Below are positions 1-5,218 of a DNA stretch of 9,618 nt, in pieces; the first letter of the stretch is position 1; each line of letters begins with the position of its first letter. Source of the stretch: an uncultured bacterium (GTDB lineage: Bacteria > Patescibacteriota > Microgenomatia > UBA8517); assembly GCA_937928235.1 (NCBI GenBank), contig CALEZE010000131.1, forward strand, positions 1 to 9,618, read 5' to 3'. A model generated the notes under the pieces. It had not been told where the DNA came from. It did no database searches and saw only the letters and a program-made list of their open reading frames with translations. The translations under genes were made by a program, and so were the position numbers.

Positions 1-54
1 CGTGTGCTCACAGCGTTCTGAACGCTGCGCGTCTGCCAATTCCGCCACGAGGGC
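1..54 (-). tRNA. tRNA-Leu (anticodon CAG), 3' part cut by window start
   Basis: Read on the minus strand, the sequence begins with the acceptor strand GCCCTCG at 54-48, then TG and a D-arm of the leucine type. The anticodon stem pairs 27-23 with 15-11 and its 7-nt loop TTCAGAA shows anticodon CAG (18-20 on the plus strand), which reads CUG codons. The variable arm begins at about position 10 and the rest (T-arm, 3' acceptor strand) lies outside the window. The 5' half is very similar to the tRNA-Leu(UAG) at 2318-2401. Transcription points away from the neighbouring exported-protein gene. Confidence 0.9.
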
Positions 55-70
55 TCAATCGAGAAGGTTT

Positions 71-80
71 ATTATACCAA
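71..80 (-). promoter_or_regulatory. Extended -10 promoter of tRNA-Leu(CAG)
   Basis: The minus strand reads TTGGTATAAT, a perfect TATAAT (76-71) preceded by a TGn extension. The tRNA 5' end lies 16 nt further on, leaving room for a leader of about 10 nt. No good -35 is visible. The same ten bases precede the other tRNA-Leu at 2250-2259, which supports both as tRNA promoters. Confidence 0.75.
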
Positions 81-97
81 AAAACCAAGCTTCTTTC

Positions 98-127
98 TTG
101 ACTTTAACGAACCATTTGTGGCATTCT
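98..127 (+). promoter_or_regulatory. Possible promoter for the exported lysozyme-like gene
   Basis: TTGACT at 98-103 is a good -35. At 18 nt spacing only a weak -10 (CATTCT, 122-127) is found. If used, the start site would be about 134, a few nt before the ATG at 140, with no Shine-Dalgarno. The weak -10 keeps confidence low. Confidence 0.35.
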
Positions 128-139
128 GACTGTGCAGCA

Positions 140-766
140 ATGTCTGCCCAAACAGATGATACTTTTCACTTCTGGAAGAGTATCACATTAATTCTAGCCT
201 TCTTTTTTATAACACCCATCGCCTTGGGTAGTTCTCTTTTTTCACTAGCCTCTCTTACAAAAACAGAGGATGTTCACAAAGAAGTACTGGGAACTTCCAC
301 GGTCGACTCAACCCCTTCTGGGGTGCAAGTGTTTGCCTCCTTACCTTCCGACTTTCCTTCAGTCTCTGGTGATGTGGAAGCTAAAGATGCTAGACCGGAA
401 ATAATTAGGCAGTATCTGGTTGCAAATAAGTCTGAACTTGAACCATATGCAGATCTCTTGGTTGAAACAGCTGACAAGTATGAACTTGATTACAGACTCT
501 TAACTGCAATAGCTCAAAAAGAATCAGGGCTTTGTAGGGTTATTCCCGAAAACAGTCATAACTGTTGGGGTTGGGGAATCCACAAGAATGGCACTCTTAA
601 ATTTGATTCCTATGATATAGCTATTGAAACGGTATCTCGTGGTCTTAAAGAGAATTACATAGACAAAGGGTACAGGACACCCGATGAAATAATGACTAAA
701 TACACTCCTCTTTCCAAGGGGACTTGGGCAGAGGGTGTAAACTACTACATGTCGCAGCTTGAGTAG
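140..766 (+). CDS. Exported/anchored lysozyme-like (glucosaminidase-type) protein, paralog A
   Basis: The product is 208 aa. Residues 13-38 form a hydrophobic segment (signal anchor or signal peptide), 40-95 a low-complexity Ser/Thr/Asp-rich linker, and 98-208 a globular domain. The domain contains LLTAIAQKESG with Glu128 in the position of the catalytic acid of lysozyme/lytic transglycosylase-like folds, then NCWGWGIH and a C-terminal TWAEGVNYYM block, the pattern of glucosaminidase-type domains that cleave peptidoglycan. Cys132 and Cys142 could form a disulfide outside the cell. It is clearly homologous to the protein at 1706-2248. I chose the ATG at 140 because the open frame continues upstream through the tRNA-Leu gene, and residues before this Met look non-coding. 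Likely role: cell-wall remodelling; the exact bond cleaved cannot be told from sequence. Confidence 0.8.
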   Translation: MSAQTDDTFHFWKSITLILAFFFITPIALGSSLFSLASLTKTEDVHKEVLGTSTVDSTPSGVQVFASLPSDFPSVSGDVEAKDARPEIIRQYLVANKSELEPYADLLVETADKYELDYRLLTAIAQKESGLCRVIPENSHNCWGWGIHKNGTLKFDSYDIAIETVSRGLKENYIDKGYRTPDEIMTKYTPLSKGTWAEGVNYYMSQLE

Positions 767-807
767 TCCTTGCCCACTACCTTAGTTGTTCTACACCTTT
801 ATCAACA

Positions 808-1557
808 ATGCCAGCTGCATACGACAATTTTGATTATCCTTCTTATTGGGAAGGTCGTGAATATGAACACGAAAGCGAGGTTCTTGCGATCAGCAGTTTT
901 CTTAAAAGCATAGAGAAAATAGGAACAGTTGTTGAAGTTGGAGCAGGTTTTGGACGGCTCACTCCCTCTTACGAATATAGAGCTAAAAAGCTTGTGCTAA
1001 CAGATCCTTCGGCAAACCTTTTGAAGCAAGCCAAGACAAAGCACCACTCCAAGAAGTCCAAGTTTATACAAACTTCTATTGAGAATCTTTCAAAAAAGAT
1101 TCGAGCAAATACTGCAGACTTAACAATCTTTGTAAGGGTATTACACCACATAAAAGATCCTAAAAAAGCTATTAAGACTCTTTCCAAAATTACGAGGCCC
1201 AAGGGATACATTATTTTAGAATTCGCAAACAAAGCACATTTTAAAGCCAATATTCGTGAGGCACTAAAGGGAGACTTTACTTATTTACTGGACATTTTTC
1301 CCAAAGAAGTGGGTGGTAAGCAGAGCAAGAAAAAGACGATACCTTTTTTTAATTTTCATCCGGACAAGATCGAGGAATACTTGAAAGACGAGGGTTTTAC
1401 CATACTCGAGAGACGCTCGGTTTCAAATGTACGAAGTACTTTTTTGAAAAAGCGATTACCTCTTGCTCTCCTCCTATCTCTTGAAAAGATTTTTCAAAAA
1501 CCACTAGCATCGCTTAATTTTGGTCCTTCAATTTTTCTTCTTGCAAAGAAAAGATAG
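808..1557 (+). CDS. Class I SAM-dependent methyltransferase
   Basis: The product is 249 aa with a Rossmann methyltransferase core. Motif I is VVEVGAGFGRL (41-51), the ribose-binding acid is Asp66 in LVLTDPS, motif IV region is ADLTIFVRVLHHIKD (103-117), and the post-motif strand is GYIILEFA (133-140). This is the layout of Methyltransf_11/25-type small-molecule enzymes. The C-terminal 110 residues are Lys-rich with hydrophobic stretches and may hold the substrate-specific cap. No signal peptide is seen, so it is cytoplasmic. It lies 41 nt after paralog A with no Shine-Dalgarno. A weak TTGCCC (770-775) and TACACC (792-797) could give a near-leaderless start, or it may be read through from upstream. 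The substrate cannot be assigned; position between two cell-wall genes is only suggestive. Confidence 0.85.
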   Translation: MPAAYDNFDYPSYWEGREYEHESEVLAISSFLKSIEKIGTVVEVGAGFGRLTPSYEYRAKKLVLTDPSANLLKQAKTKHHSKKSKFIQTSIENLSKKIRANTADLTIFVRVLHHIKDPKKAIKTLSKITRPKGYIILEFANKAHFKANIREALKGDFTYLLDIFPKEVGGKQSKKKTIPFFNFHPDKIEEYLKDEGFTILERRSVSNVRSTFLKKRLPLALLLSLEKIFQKPLASLNFGPSIFLLAKKR

Positions 1558-1569
1558 ATCTCCAAAAAC

Positions 1570-1599
1570 TTGACAAATCCTAGAGTATTTTGTTATAGT
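1570..1599 (+). promoter_or_regulatory. Strong promoter ahead of leader and paralog B
   Basis: A perfect -35 TTGACA (1570-1575), an 18-nt spacer and -10 TATAGT (1594-1599) with a TGT extension (1591-1593). The predicted start is near 1606. It is the strongest sigma-70-type promoter in the window, yet an intrinsic terminator follows about 50-80 nt downstream, before any gene. Confidence 0.75.
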
Positions 1600-1605
1600 A
1601 CCCCC

Positions 1606-1690
1606 AGATTCTGAGGCAACCCTGATTATTCAGTGGAAGCGTTGGGATTTTTTATGCCCCGTTCATGCAAATTGAGCGGGGCTTTTTTTA
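1606..1690 (+). ncRNA. Structured leader or small RNA, about 85 nt, ending in a terminator
   Basis: Between the promoter and the ATG at 1706 lies a transcript predicted to run from about 1606 to 1689. A small hairpin CTGA-TTAT-TCAG (1622-1633) can be extended by CC/GG with a bulge. A second alternative pairs GGGAT (1644-1648) with AT-CCC (1654-1659, G1656 bulged), which would block the 5' arm of the terminator at 1656. These competing foldings are what an attenuator would need. I do not recognise a known riboswitch or T-box consensus. It may equally be a free-standing small RNA. Confidence 0.5.
1656..1689 (+). terminator. Rho-independent terminator between promoter and coding region
   Basis: GCCCCGTTC (1656-1664) pairs with GAGCGGGGC (1674-1682), nine pairs including one G-U, with a 9-nt loop, followed directly by seven T (1683-1689). 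It ends 16 nt before the start codon of the exported protein at 1706, so any transcript from the promoter at 1570 must read through it to express that gene. Confidence 0.85.
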
Positions 1691-1705
1691 GACAGAAAAA
1701 CTATC

Positions 1706-2248
1706 ATGTTTAAAGGAATTACAAAAAGAATCCTGTTTTCTATATATATCGGCTGTCTTATAACAGCCGGGCTTGCCATGCCCAAAAAAGCTTTGGCTAT
1801 AGATACCGTAAGCCCTTCAGCTTCCATACGCCAACACGCTCAAACAAGCGACTATCGTGTTGCCAGACTGCGTGCCTATTTGGCAAAACACTCATCTCCT
1901 CTTGTTGGCGAGGCTGAAAACTTTGTGGAATATGCTGACAAATACAACCTCGACTGGAGATTTGTTCCAGCAATTACCGGTGTGGAGTCCACCTTCGGTA
2001 AACGAATTCCATATAATTCATACAACGCCTATGGGTGGGCTAATGGTGCTTACAGCTTCGAATCTTGGGACGAATCTATAGAAGTTGTGACAAGCACCCT
2101 TAGAGAAAAATACTACGACAAGGGAGCCAAAAATATTAACCAAATAGCCAGGCGCTATGCGTCTCCAAGCACGACTTGGGCTGGGAAAGTGAAGTACTTT
2201 ATGCGCAAAATTGACAGGTTGCCTTTACCTTTCACTCTGGAGAGCTAA
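1706..2248 (+). CDS. Secreted lysozyme-like (glucosaminidase-type) protein, paralog B
   Basis: The product is 180 aa. A basic N-terminus and hydrophobic core (9-25) end in KKALA, a likely signal peptidase I site after Ala31. Residues 55-172 form the same domain as paralog A (140-766): ADKYNLDWRFVPAITGVEST carries Glu94 as the candidate catalytic acid, followed by NSYNAYGWANG, a helical region ending REKYYDKG, and TTWAGKVKYFM. The cysteine pair of paralog A is missing here. Expected role is cleavage of peptidoglycan outside the membrane, for growth or wall turnover. No Shine-Dalgarno precedes the ATG and the only evident promoter is separated from it by an intrinsic terminator, suggesting controlled read-through. 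The tRNA-Leu(UAG) unit follows at once. Confidence 0.82.
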   Translation: MFKGITKRILFSIYIGCLITAGLAMPKKALAIDTVSPSASIRQHAQTSDYRVARLRAYLAKHSSPLVGEAENFVEYADKYNLDWRFVPAITGVESTFGKRIPYNSYNAYGWANGAYSFESWDESIEVVTSTLREKYYDKGAKNINQIARRYASPSTTWAGKVKYFMRKIDRLPLPFTLES

Positions 2249-2249
2249 G

Positions 2250-2259
2250 TTGGTATAAT
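2250..2259 (+). promoter_or_regulatory. Extended -10 promoter of tRNA-Leu(UAG)
   Basis: TTGGTATAAT: perfect TATAAT at 2254-2259 with a TGn extension, overlapping the end of the previous gene's 3' region. It is identical to the promoter core of the tRNA-Leu(CAG) gene at the window start. The predicted start is near 2266, just before the tRNA-like hairpin at 2270. Confidence 0.75.
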
Positions 2260-2268
2260 TAACTTTCG

Positions 2269-2310
2269 CGCCGAGGTGGCGGAACCAATAACGTTCCTCC
2301 ACACTTAGGC
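2269..2310 (+). repeat. Truncated tRNA-Leu copy forming a hairpin in the tRNA leader
   Basis: The 17 bases at 2269-2285 (CGCCGAGGTGGCGGAAC) repeat exactly at 2317-2333, the 5' end of the real tRNA. CACTTAG at 2302-2308 also repeats the 3' junction of the tRNA at 2400-2406. The copy thus looks like a tRNA-Leu with its middle lost. The remaining bases fold: GTGG-C-GGAAC pairs with GTTCC-T-CCAC around a 7-nt loop (CAATAAC), and outer GCC/GGC can close it. No anticodon arm or T-arm remains, so it is not a functional tRNA. Confidence 0.7.
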
Positions 2311-2317
2311 AAAATAC

Positions 2318-2401
2318 GCCGAGGTGGCGGAACTGGCAGACGCGCAGGTTTTAGGAACCTGTGTCTTTACAGACGTGGAGGTTCAAGTCCTCTCCTCGGC
2401 A
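2318..2401 (+). tRNA. tRNA-Leu (anticodon UAG)
   Basis: Acceptor GCCGAGG (2318-2324) pairs with CCTCGGC (2394-2400), with discriminator A at 2401. The anticodon stem CAGGT/ACCTG (2345-2349, 2357-2361) closes loop TTTAGGA with anticodon TAG (2352-2354). A long class II variable arm (GTCT/AGAC) and a T-loop TTCAAGT are present. The next bases are CT, so CCA is not encoded and must be added after transcription. The discriminator A and long variable arm fit leucine identity. Confidence 0.95.
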
Positions 2402-2403
2402 CT

Positions 2404-2431
2404 TAGAACTACTAGTTCTAGATGCTAGAAT
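2404..2431 (+). promoter_or_regulatory. Overlapping inverted repeats on a -10 box
   Basis: TAGAACT-ACT-AGTTCTA (2404-2420) is a perfect 7-bp inverted repeat with a 3-nt spacer. TTCTAG-ATG-CTAGAA (2416-2430) is a second, sharing its middle arm with the first. The unit TAGAA thus occurs three times in alternating orientation. The last copy forms the -10 box TGC-TAGAAT (2423-2431) of the GTG-started gene at 2438. It could be an operator, or in read-through RNA from the tRNA two mutually exclusive hairpins. No T-run follows, so it is not an intrinsic terminator. Confidence 0.55.
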
Positions 2432-2437
2432 GTAATA

Positions 2438-2623
2438 GTGTCACACCAAATTCACCATCTTCACCAGAACAAGCTGGACAAAGACCACAACATTCTTTTG
2501 CTACTTATTCCACTAATTGTATTTGTATTGGTTGTCGCACTTATTGCTGGTGGCCTAAATAGGGGAAAGGCTGCATCAAAACCTGGTGCCACAAACATCT
2601 CAGAAGAAGGCACTAATCCTTGA
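2438..2623 (+). CDS. Small single-pass membrane protein of unknown function
   Basis: The product is 61 aa and is not a family I recognise. A His/Lys-rich N-terminus (HQIHHLHQNKLDKDH) precedes one transmembrane helix at about 19-40 and a short polar tail. By the positive-inside rule both flanks are polar, so topology is uncertain. The GTG start has no Shine-Dalgarno but lies 6 nt after the -10 box TAGAAT, so it would be at or next to the transcript's first base. The stop codon overlaps the -35 TTGACA of the next gene. Small envelope proteins of this type are usual in CPR gene runs. Protein-coding status rests on the helix and the tight fit between tRNA and next gene. Confidence 0.6.
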   Translation: MSHQIHHLHQNKLDKDHNILLLLIPLIVFVLVVALIAGGLNRGKAASKPGATNISEEGTNP

Positions 2624-2647
2624 CAAAAAACCAATTAGACTTAAAAA
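2620..2647 (+). promoter_or_regulatory. Promoter of the exported coiled-coil gene
   Basis: Perfect -35 TTGACA (2620-2625) overlapping the TGA stop of the previous gene, 16-nt spacer, and an A-rich -10 TAAAAA (2642-2647). The predicted start near 2654 is about 4 nt before the ATG at 2658, with no Shine-Dalgarno. Confidence 0.6.
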
Positions 2648-2657
2648 TGGATATTGC

Positions 2658-3245
2658 ATGAAAAATCTTGCCCTTAGTGCCTTCGCAACCCTTCTTCTAC
2701 TTTTTAGTACAACCACTGTATATGCCCAGACTCGCAGGCAGGAAGTCCATGACCAGGTAAGAGAGCGTATAGAAGAAACTAGAGACTACAGAGTTGACTT
2801 GAGAGAAAAACGGTCAGAAGTTCGTCAGGAGAGGCGAGATGAAGTTAGGGAAAGAATTTCTGAAGCCAAAAAACACAGAGTTCGAGCACTAGCTGAAAAA
2901 CTAACTACAAGGGTTACGGCCGCTATTTCTAGAATGGAAACCTTAGTTTCAAGGATTGAAGAGAGGATGGCCTCACTCTCAGAAGAAGGGTACGATATTT
3001 CTGATATTCAGGCGGAAGTAGATAGTGCAGAGTTACTTGTCGACGAGGCTAAAGAAACTCTTGCTTCTTTAGAAGGTGTATGGGAAGAGATGTTGGTTTC
3101 TGATAACCCCAAGGAGGTTTTTGCTACCGTCAGGCTAAATGTTGAGTCAATTAAAACCAACCTTACAGAAGCCCGCAGACTGCTTGTCCAAGCGCTTGGA
3201 GACATAAAAGGACTTAGAGTAGGAGCTGATACAAATGGCAACTAA
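2658..3245 (+). CDS. Exported coiled-coil protein of unknown function
   Basis: The product is 195 aa. A signal peptide covers residues 1-23, with likely cleavage after VYA and before QTRRQ. Residues 24-85 are extremely rich in Arg and Glu with a heptad-like spacing (QVRERIEETRDYRVDLREK), predicting a long charged helix. Residues 86-150 continue as helix with hydrophobic heptad positions, and 150-190 form a further helical pair. No catalytic motif is seen and I do not recognise the family. I used the ATG at 2658 rather than upstream starts because it opens a proper signal peptide and matches the promoter. The last 11 bases overlap the next gene, whose Shine-Dalgarno lies inside this one, so the two are co-transcribed. 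Role unknown; a structural or adaptor role at the envelope is a guess. Confidence 0.75.
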   Translation: MKNLALSAFATLLLLFSTTTVYAQTRRQEVHDQVRERIEETRDYRVDLREKRSEVRQERRDEVRERISEAKKHRVRALAEKLTTRVTAAISRMETLVSRIEERMASLSEEGYDISDIQAEVDSAELLVDEAKETLASLEGVWEEMLVSDNPKEVFATVRLNVESIKTNLTEARRLLVQALGDIKGLRVGADTNGN

Positions 3246-3501
3246 AAAAGGCGCAGACAATTTGATGATGATATTGGCAGCAGTACTTGTAATTATTGCA
3301 GGTGCAACAGCCTACCTTCTTTCGCTTTATGGGAAACAGGCACCCACCTTTGAGCAAACGATCACTCAGATGGAATCCCAGCAGGAAAGTACAGAGCCGG
3401 AAACAATAGAGGAAGACCTAGAAACTACTGACTTTTCTAACCTCGACGCAGAACTTTCGGAGATAGAAAAAGAGCTAGGAGAAACCTCCGAGCAAGAATG
3501 A
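3235..3501 (+). CDS. Small single-pass membrane protein with acidic tail
   Basis: The product is 88 aa: a short basic N-terminus (MATKKGADN), one transmembrane helix at about 10-32, then a strongly acidic, Glu/Thr/Ser-rich tail ending in an amphipathic stretch (FSNLDAELSEIEKELGE) likely to be helical. The N-terminal lysines suggest the tail is outside. AGGAG (3221-3225) lies 9 nt before the ATG, a normal Shine-Dalgarno inside the preceding gene, and the start overlaps that gene by 11 nt. The stop overlaps the next ATG (ATGA). Translational coupling in both directions suggests these three proteins act together, possibly with the acidic tail binding the Arg-rich exported coiled-coil protein. 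The family is not recognised. Confidence 0.7.
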   Translation: MATKKGADNLMMILAAVLVIIAGATAYLLSLYGKQAPTFEQTITQMESQQESTEPETIEEDLETTDFSNLDAELSEIEKELGETSEQE

Positions 3502-3989
3502 AAGACCTTCTCCTCCCCATAATAGGAGCCGTTTTGTTTATTTCCGTCGTTGGGTATTTTTCAAACAATATCGCCAAAAACGGTGTCCCTTCTCTGGCTC
3601 CTCAAGATCAAAAAAAAGTTAACATTAGCATCGACGACACCGTTGTCGATGCTGAAGTTGTTGACACCCCCGCAACAAGAGAAAAAGGGCTTTCCGGCAA
3701 AGCCTCTCTTTGCGAAAGCTGTGGAATGTTGTTTGATTTCAATACGGCCCAAAATAAATACCCCAGTTTTTGGATGAAAGACATGCTTTTCCTTATAGAT
3801 ATAATCTGGATTAACCACGAAAAGGAAATAGTTCAAATTGATAAAGCGGTGGAACCACCTCCGAGCGGGACAAAGGACTCTAATTTAAAGCTATACCAAT
3901 CTCCGGAACCAATAGAGTATGTTTTGGAAGTAAACGCTGGTTTTACAGACCAAAATGGTGTCGAGGTAGGCGACACGGCAAACTTTTAA
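3498..3989 (+). CDS. Membrane-anchored DUF192 protein
   Basis: The product is 163 aa. Residues 3-23 are a transmembrane helix or signal anchor and about 40-160 form a DUF192 (PF02643) domain. Family marks are TREKGLSG (61-68), CGMLFDF, the conserved PSFWMKDMLFLIDIIWI block, and YVLEVNAGF near the C-terminus. DUF192 is a small beta-rich domain of unknown biochemical role found exported or anchored in many bacteria. Two cysteines lie close together (LCESCGM). It starts by a 4-nt overlap with the previous stop, so it is coupled to it. Its stop overlaps the stop of the convergent polymerase gene by 3 nt, leaving no room for a terminator between them. Confidence 0.88.
   Translation: MKDLLLPIIGAVLFISVVGYFSNNIAKNGVPSLAPQDQKKVNISIDDTVVDAEVVDTPATREKGLSGKASLCESCGMLFDFNTAQNKYPSFWMKDMLFLIDIIWINHEKEIVQIDKAVEPPPSGTKDSNLKLYQSPEPIEYVLEVNAGFTDQNGVEVGDTANF
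3682..3704 (-). terminator. Terminator-like hairpin on the minus strand inside the DUF192 gene
   Basis: Read on the minus strand: GGCTTT (3704-3699), loop GCCGG, AAAGCC (3693-3688), then C and five T (3686-3682). It lies about 280 nt past the stop of the minus-strand polymerase gene, where that transcript would be antisense to the DUF192 gene. The bases also encode the conserved GLSG region, so the hairpin may be a by-product of coding. Confidence 0.4.
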
Positions 3990-5218
3990 GAACCAAGCTC
4001 CCGAACTCCTCCGAAAGATATTCTGTCGTGAACAATGTCTTCCAAGAAAAGGGTCCTGCCAGAAGTTATTACAAAATCGCCCCATCTTTCATTGATGTCA
4101 TCTATGGATTTCTCCCTCTTTTTGTCTTTTTCAACATTTTTAAAAAGGTCTAGCTGGGTGGAACCTTCCTTTGTTAGGTTGAAGCAATTGACAGCCAAAA
4201 TAGCCACCCCTTTTTTGGGGGCTTTTTCAAGAATTTCAAGGGCCCTTTTGTAAATATCTCTACTTGCAAAAAGTTCTTCTTGGAAACTAACACCCTTGTG
4301 CCAATAGTCTCCGTCTTTAAAATTCAGAGAAACATGGACCCCTTTTGCCCTATATTGAGAAGAGCGCATCCTGACAGCCGCCTTTTCCGTTAGTTGGGCA
4401 AGGATAGGAGCAAGCTTTTCCATCTGCGAATATGGTTTGGGTAAGGCATAGGAATTCCCAAAAGTACCTCTTTTGCTTTCAAAATCATCAAGCTCCCAAC
4501 CTCTTAGGCGCAAAAACCAATAATAGCCATTGATAGAGGAAAAAGCAGCTTTCAGTCTCCAAAGAGGGGATTCGAAAAAATCCAAAACTGAGTATATTCC
4601 CACGGTATTTAGTCTTATTTTGTTTCTTTCTGCAATCCCATTCAAATCGGTCAGTTTAAGTTTCCCGTAAACATTTTTGAAATTTTCGCCACTTATTTCA
4701 TCAAGACCATCCGGTTTGTTAAGACCGCTAGCCGTTTTGGCCAAAAACCGATTAGGAGCAATACCCACAGAGACAGTTAACCAATCGCCAATTTCATCCT
4801 TGATTCTCTTCTTTATTTCTATTGCCGTCCTCGCCATTCCATTTCTGAACGCAGGATAGCCGGCAAGATTCAGTACAAACTCATCAATTGACTTTGGGTA
4901 AAACTCATTGGTATATTCGGCGAGAATTTTCCGAAAGGCGAGGTGGACCTTTCTGTATTTGTTTGGATCTGCCGGCAGCACTAAAAGGTCTGGGCAAAGT
5001 TTTTTGCCATCTTTTACTCTCATTCCTGTTTTTACACCAAAACGCTTAGCTTCAACTGAAGGAGCCAAAATGCAGCCAGAGGGAGTTGTATAGGCCGCCA
5101 CTGCAATTGGTTTCCCTCGAAGAAAGGGGTTTGCCTGTTGTTCCACAGAAGCAAAGCATGAGTTTAGGTCTATGTGCATCCCTGTTGCTCGAGCAGGGTT
5201 AACATCCATGTCAAACAT
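3986..5218 (-). CDS. dinB: Y-family translesion DNA polymerase (DNA polymerase IV-like)
   Basis: The product is 410 aa, the usual length for DinB/UmuC-like polymerases. The palm has MHIDLNSCFASVE with metal ligand Asp17 and steric gate Phe22, and YPKSIDEFVLNL with Asp112 and Glu113. SVGIAPNRFLAKTAS (150-164) is the family signature. A helix-hairpin-helix thumb region follows (about 186-213), and 245-348 is the little finger. QLDLF (355-359) matches the beta-clamp binding pentapeptide, pointing to use with the replicative clamp. Asn19 replaces the second Asp of DinB, as in UmuC, and should not stop catalysis. The start given is the first ATG, which overlaps the upstream stop. The ATG at 5209 (Met4) has AAAGG 9 nt before it and may be the real start. 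No LexA-type operator was recognised. Confidence 0.93.
   Translation of the reverse strand: MFDMDVNPARATGMHIDLNSCFASVEQQANPFLRGKPIAVAAYTTPSGCILAPSVEAKRFGVKTGMRVKDGKKLCPDLLVLPADPNKYRKVHLAFRKILAEYTNEFYPKSIDEFVLNLAGYPAFRNGMARTAIEIKKRIKDEIGDWLTVSVGIAPNRFLAKTASGLNKPDGLDEISGENFKNVYGKLKLTDLNGIAERNKIRLNTVGIYSVLDFFESPLWRLKAAFSSINGYYWFLRLRGWELDDFESKRGTFGNSYALPKPYSQMEKLAPILAQLTEKAAVRMRSSQYRAKGVHVSLNFKDGDYWHKGVSFQEELFASRDIYKRALEILEKAPKKGVAILAVNCFNLTKEGSTQLDLFKNVEKDKKREKSIDDINERWGDFVITSGRTLFLEDIVHDRISFGGVRELGS
4202..4227 (+). terminator. Terminator-like hairpin on the plus strand inside the polymerase gene
   Basis: AGC (4202-4204) and CCCC (4207-4210) pair with GGGG (4217-4220) and GCT (4221-4223) around six T, with CA bulged, followed by TTTT. 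It lies about 215 nt past the stop of the DUF192 gene, oriented to end transcripts of the plus-strand envelope genes that run antisense into the polymerase gene. Confidence 0.4.

Noticed and set aside
2..139. N-terminal extension of the first open frame to the window edge
   Set aside because: It runs antisense through the tRNA-Leu and its promoter, and the sequence before the Met at 140 has no protein-like features.
1606..1690. Known riboswitch class (c-di-AMP ydaO, c-di-GMP, SAM, preQ1, fluoride, T-box)
   Set aside because: None of their conserved cores could be recognised by eye, and the leader is too short for ydaO.
2269..2401. tRNA-Leu direct repeat as attachment site of an integrated element
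   Set aside because: The repeats are only 48 bp apart, match the tRNA 5' end rather than the 3' end usual for att sites, and no integrase is present.
2586..2657. Upstream start for the exported coiled-coil protein
   Set aside because: It would overlap the previous gene and bury the signal peptide 24 residues inside the protein.
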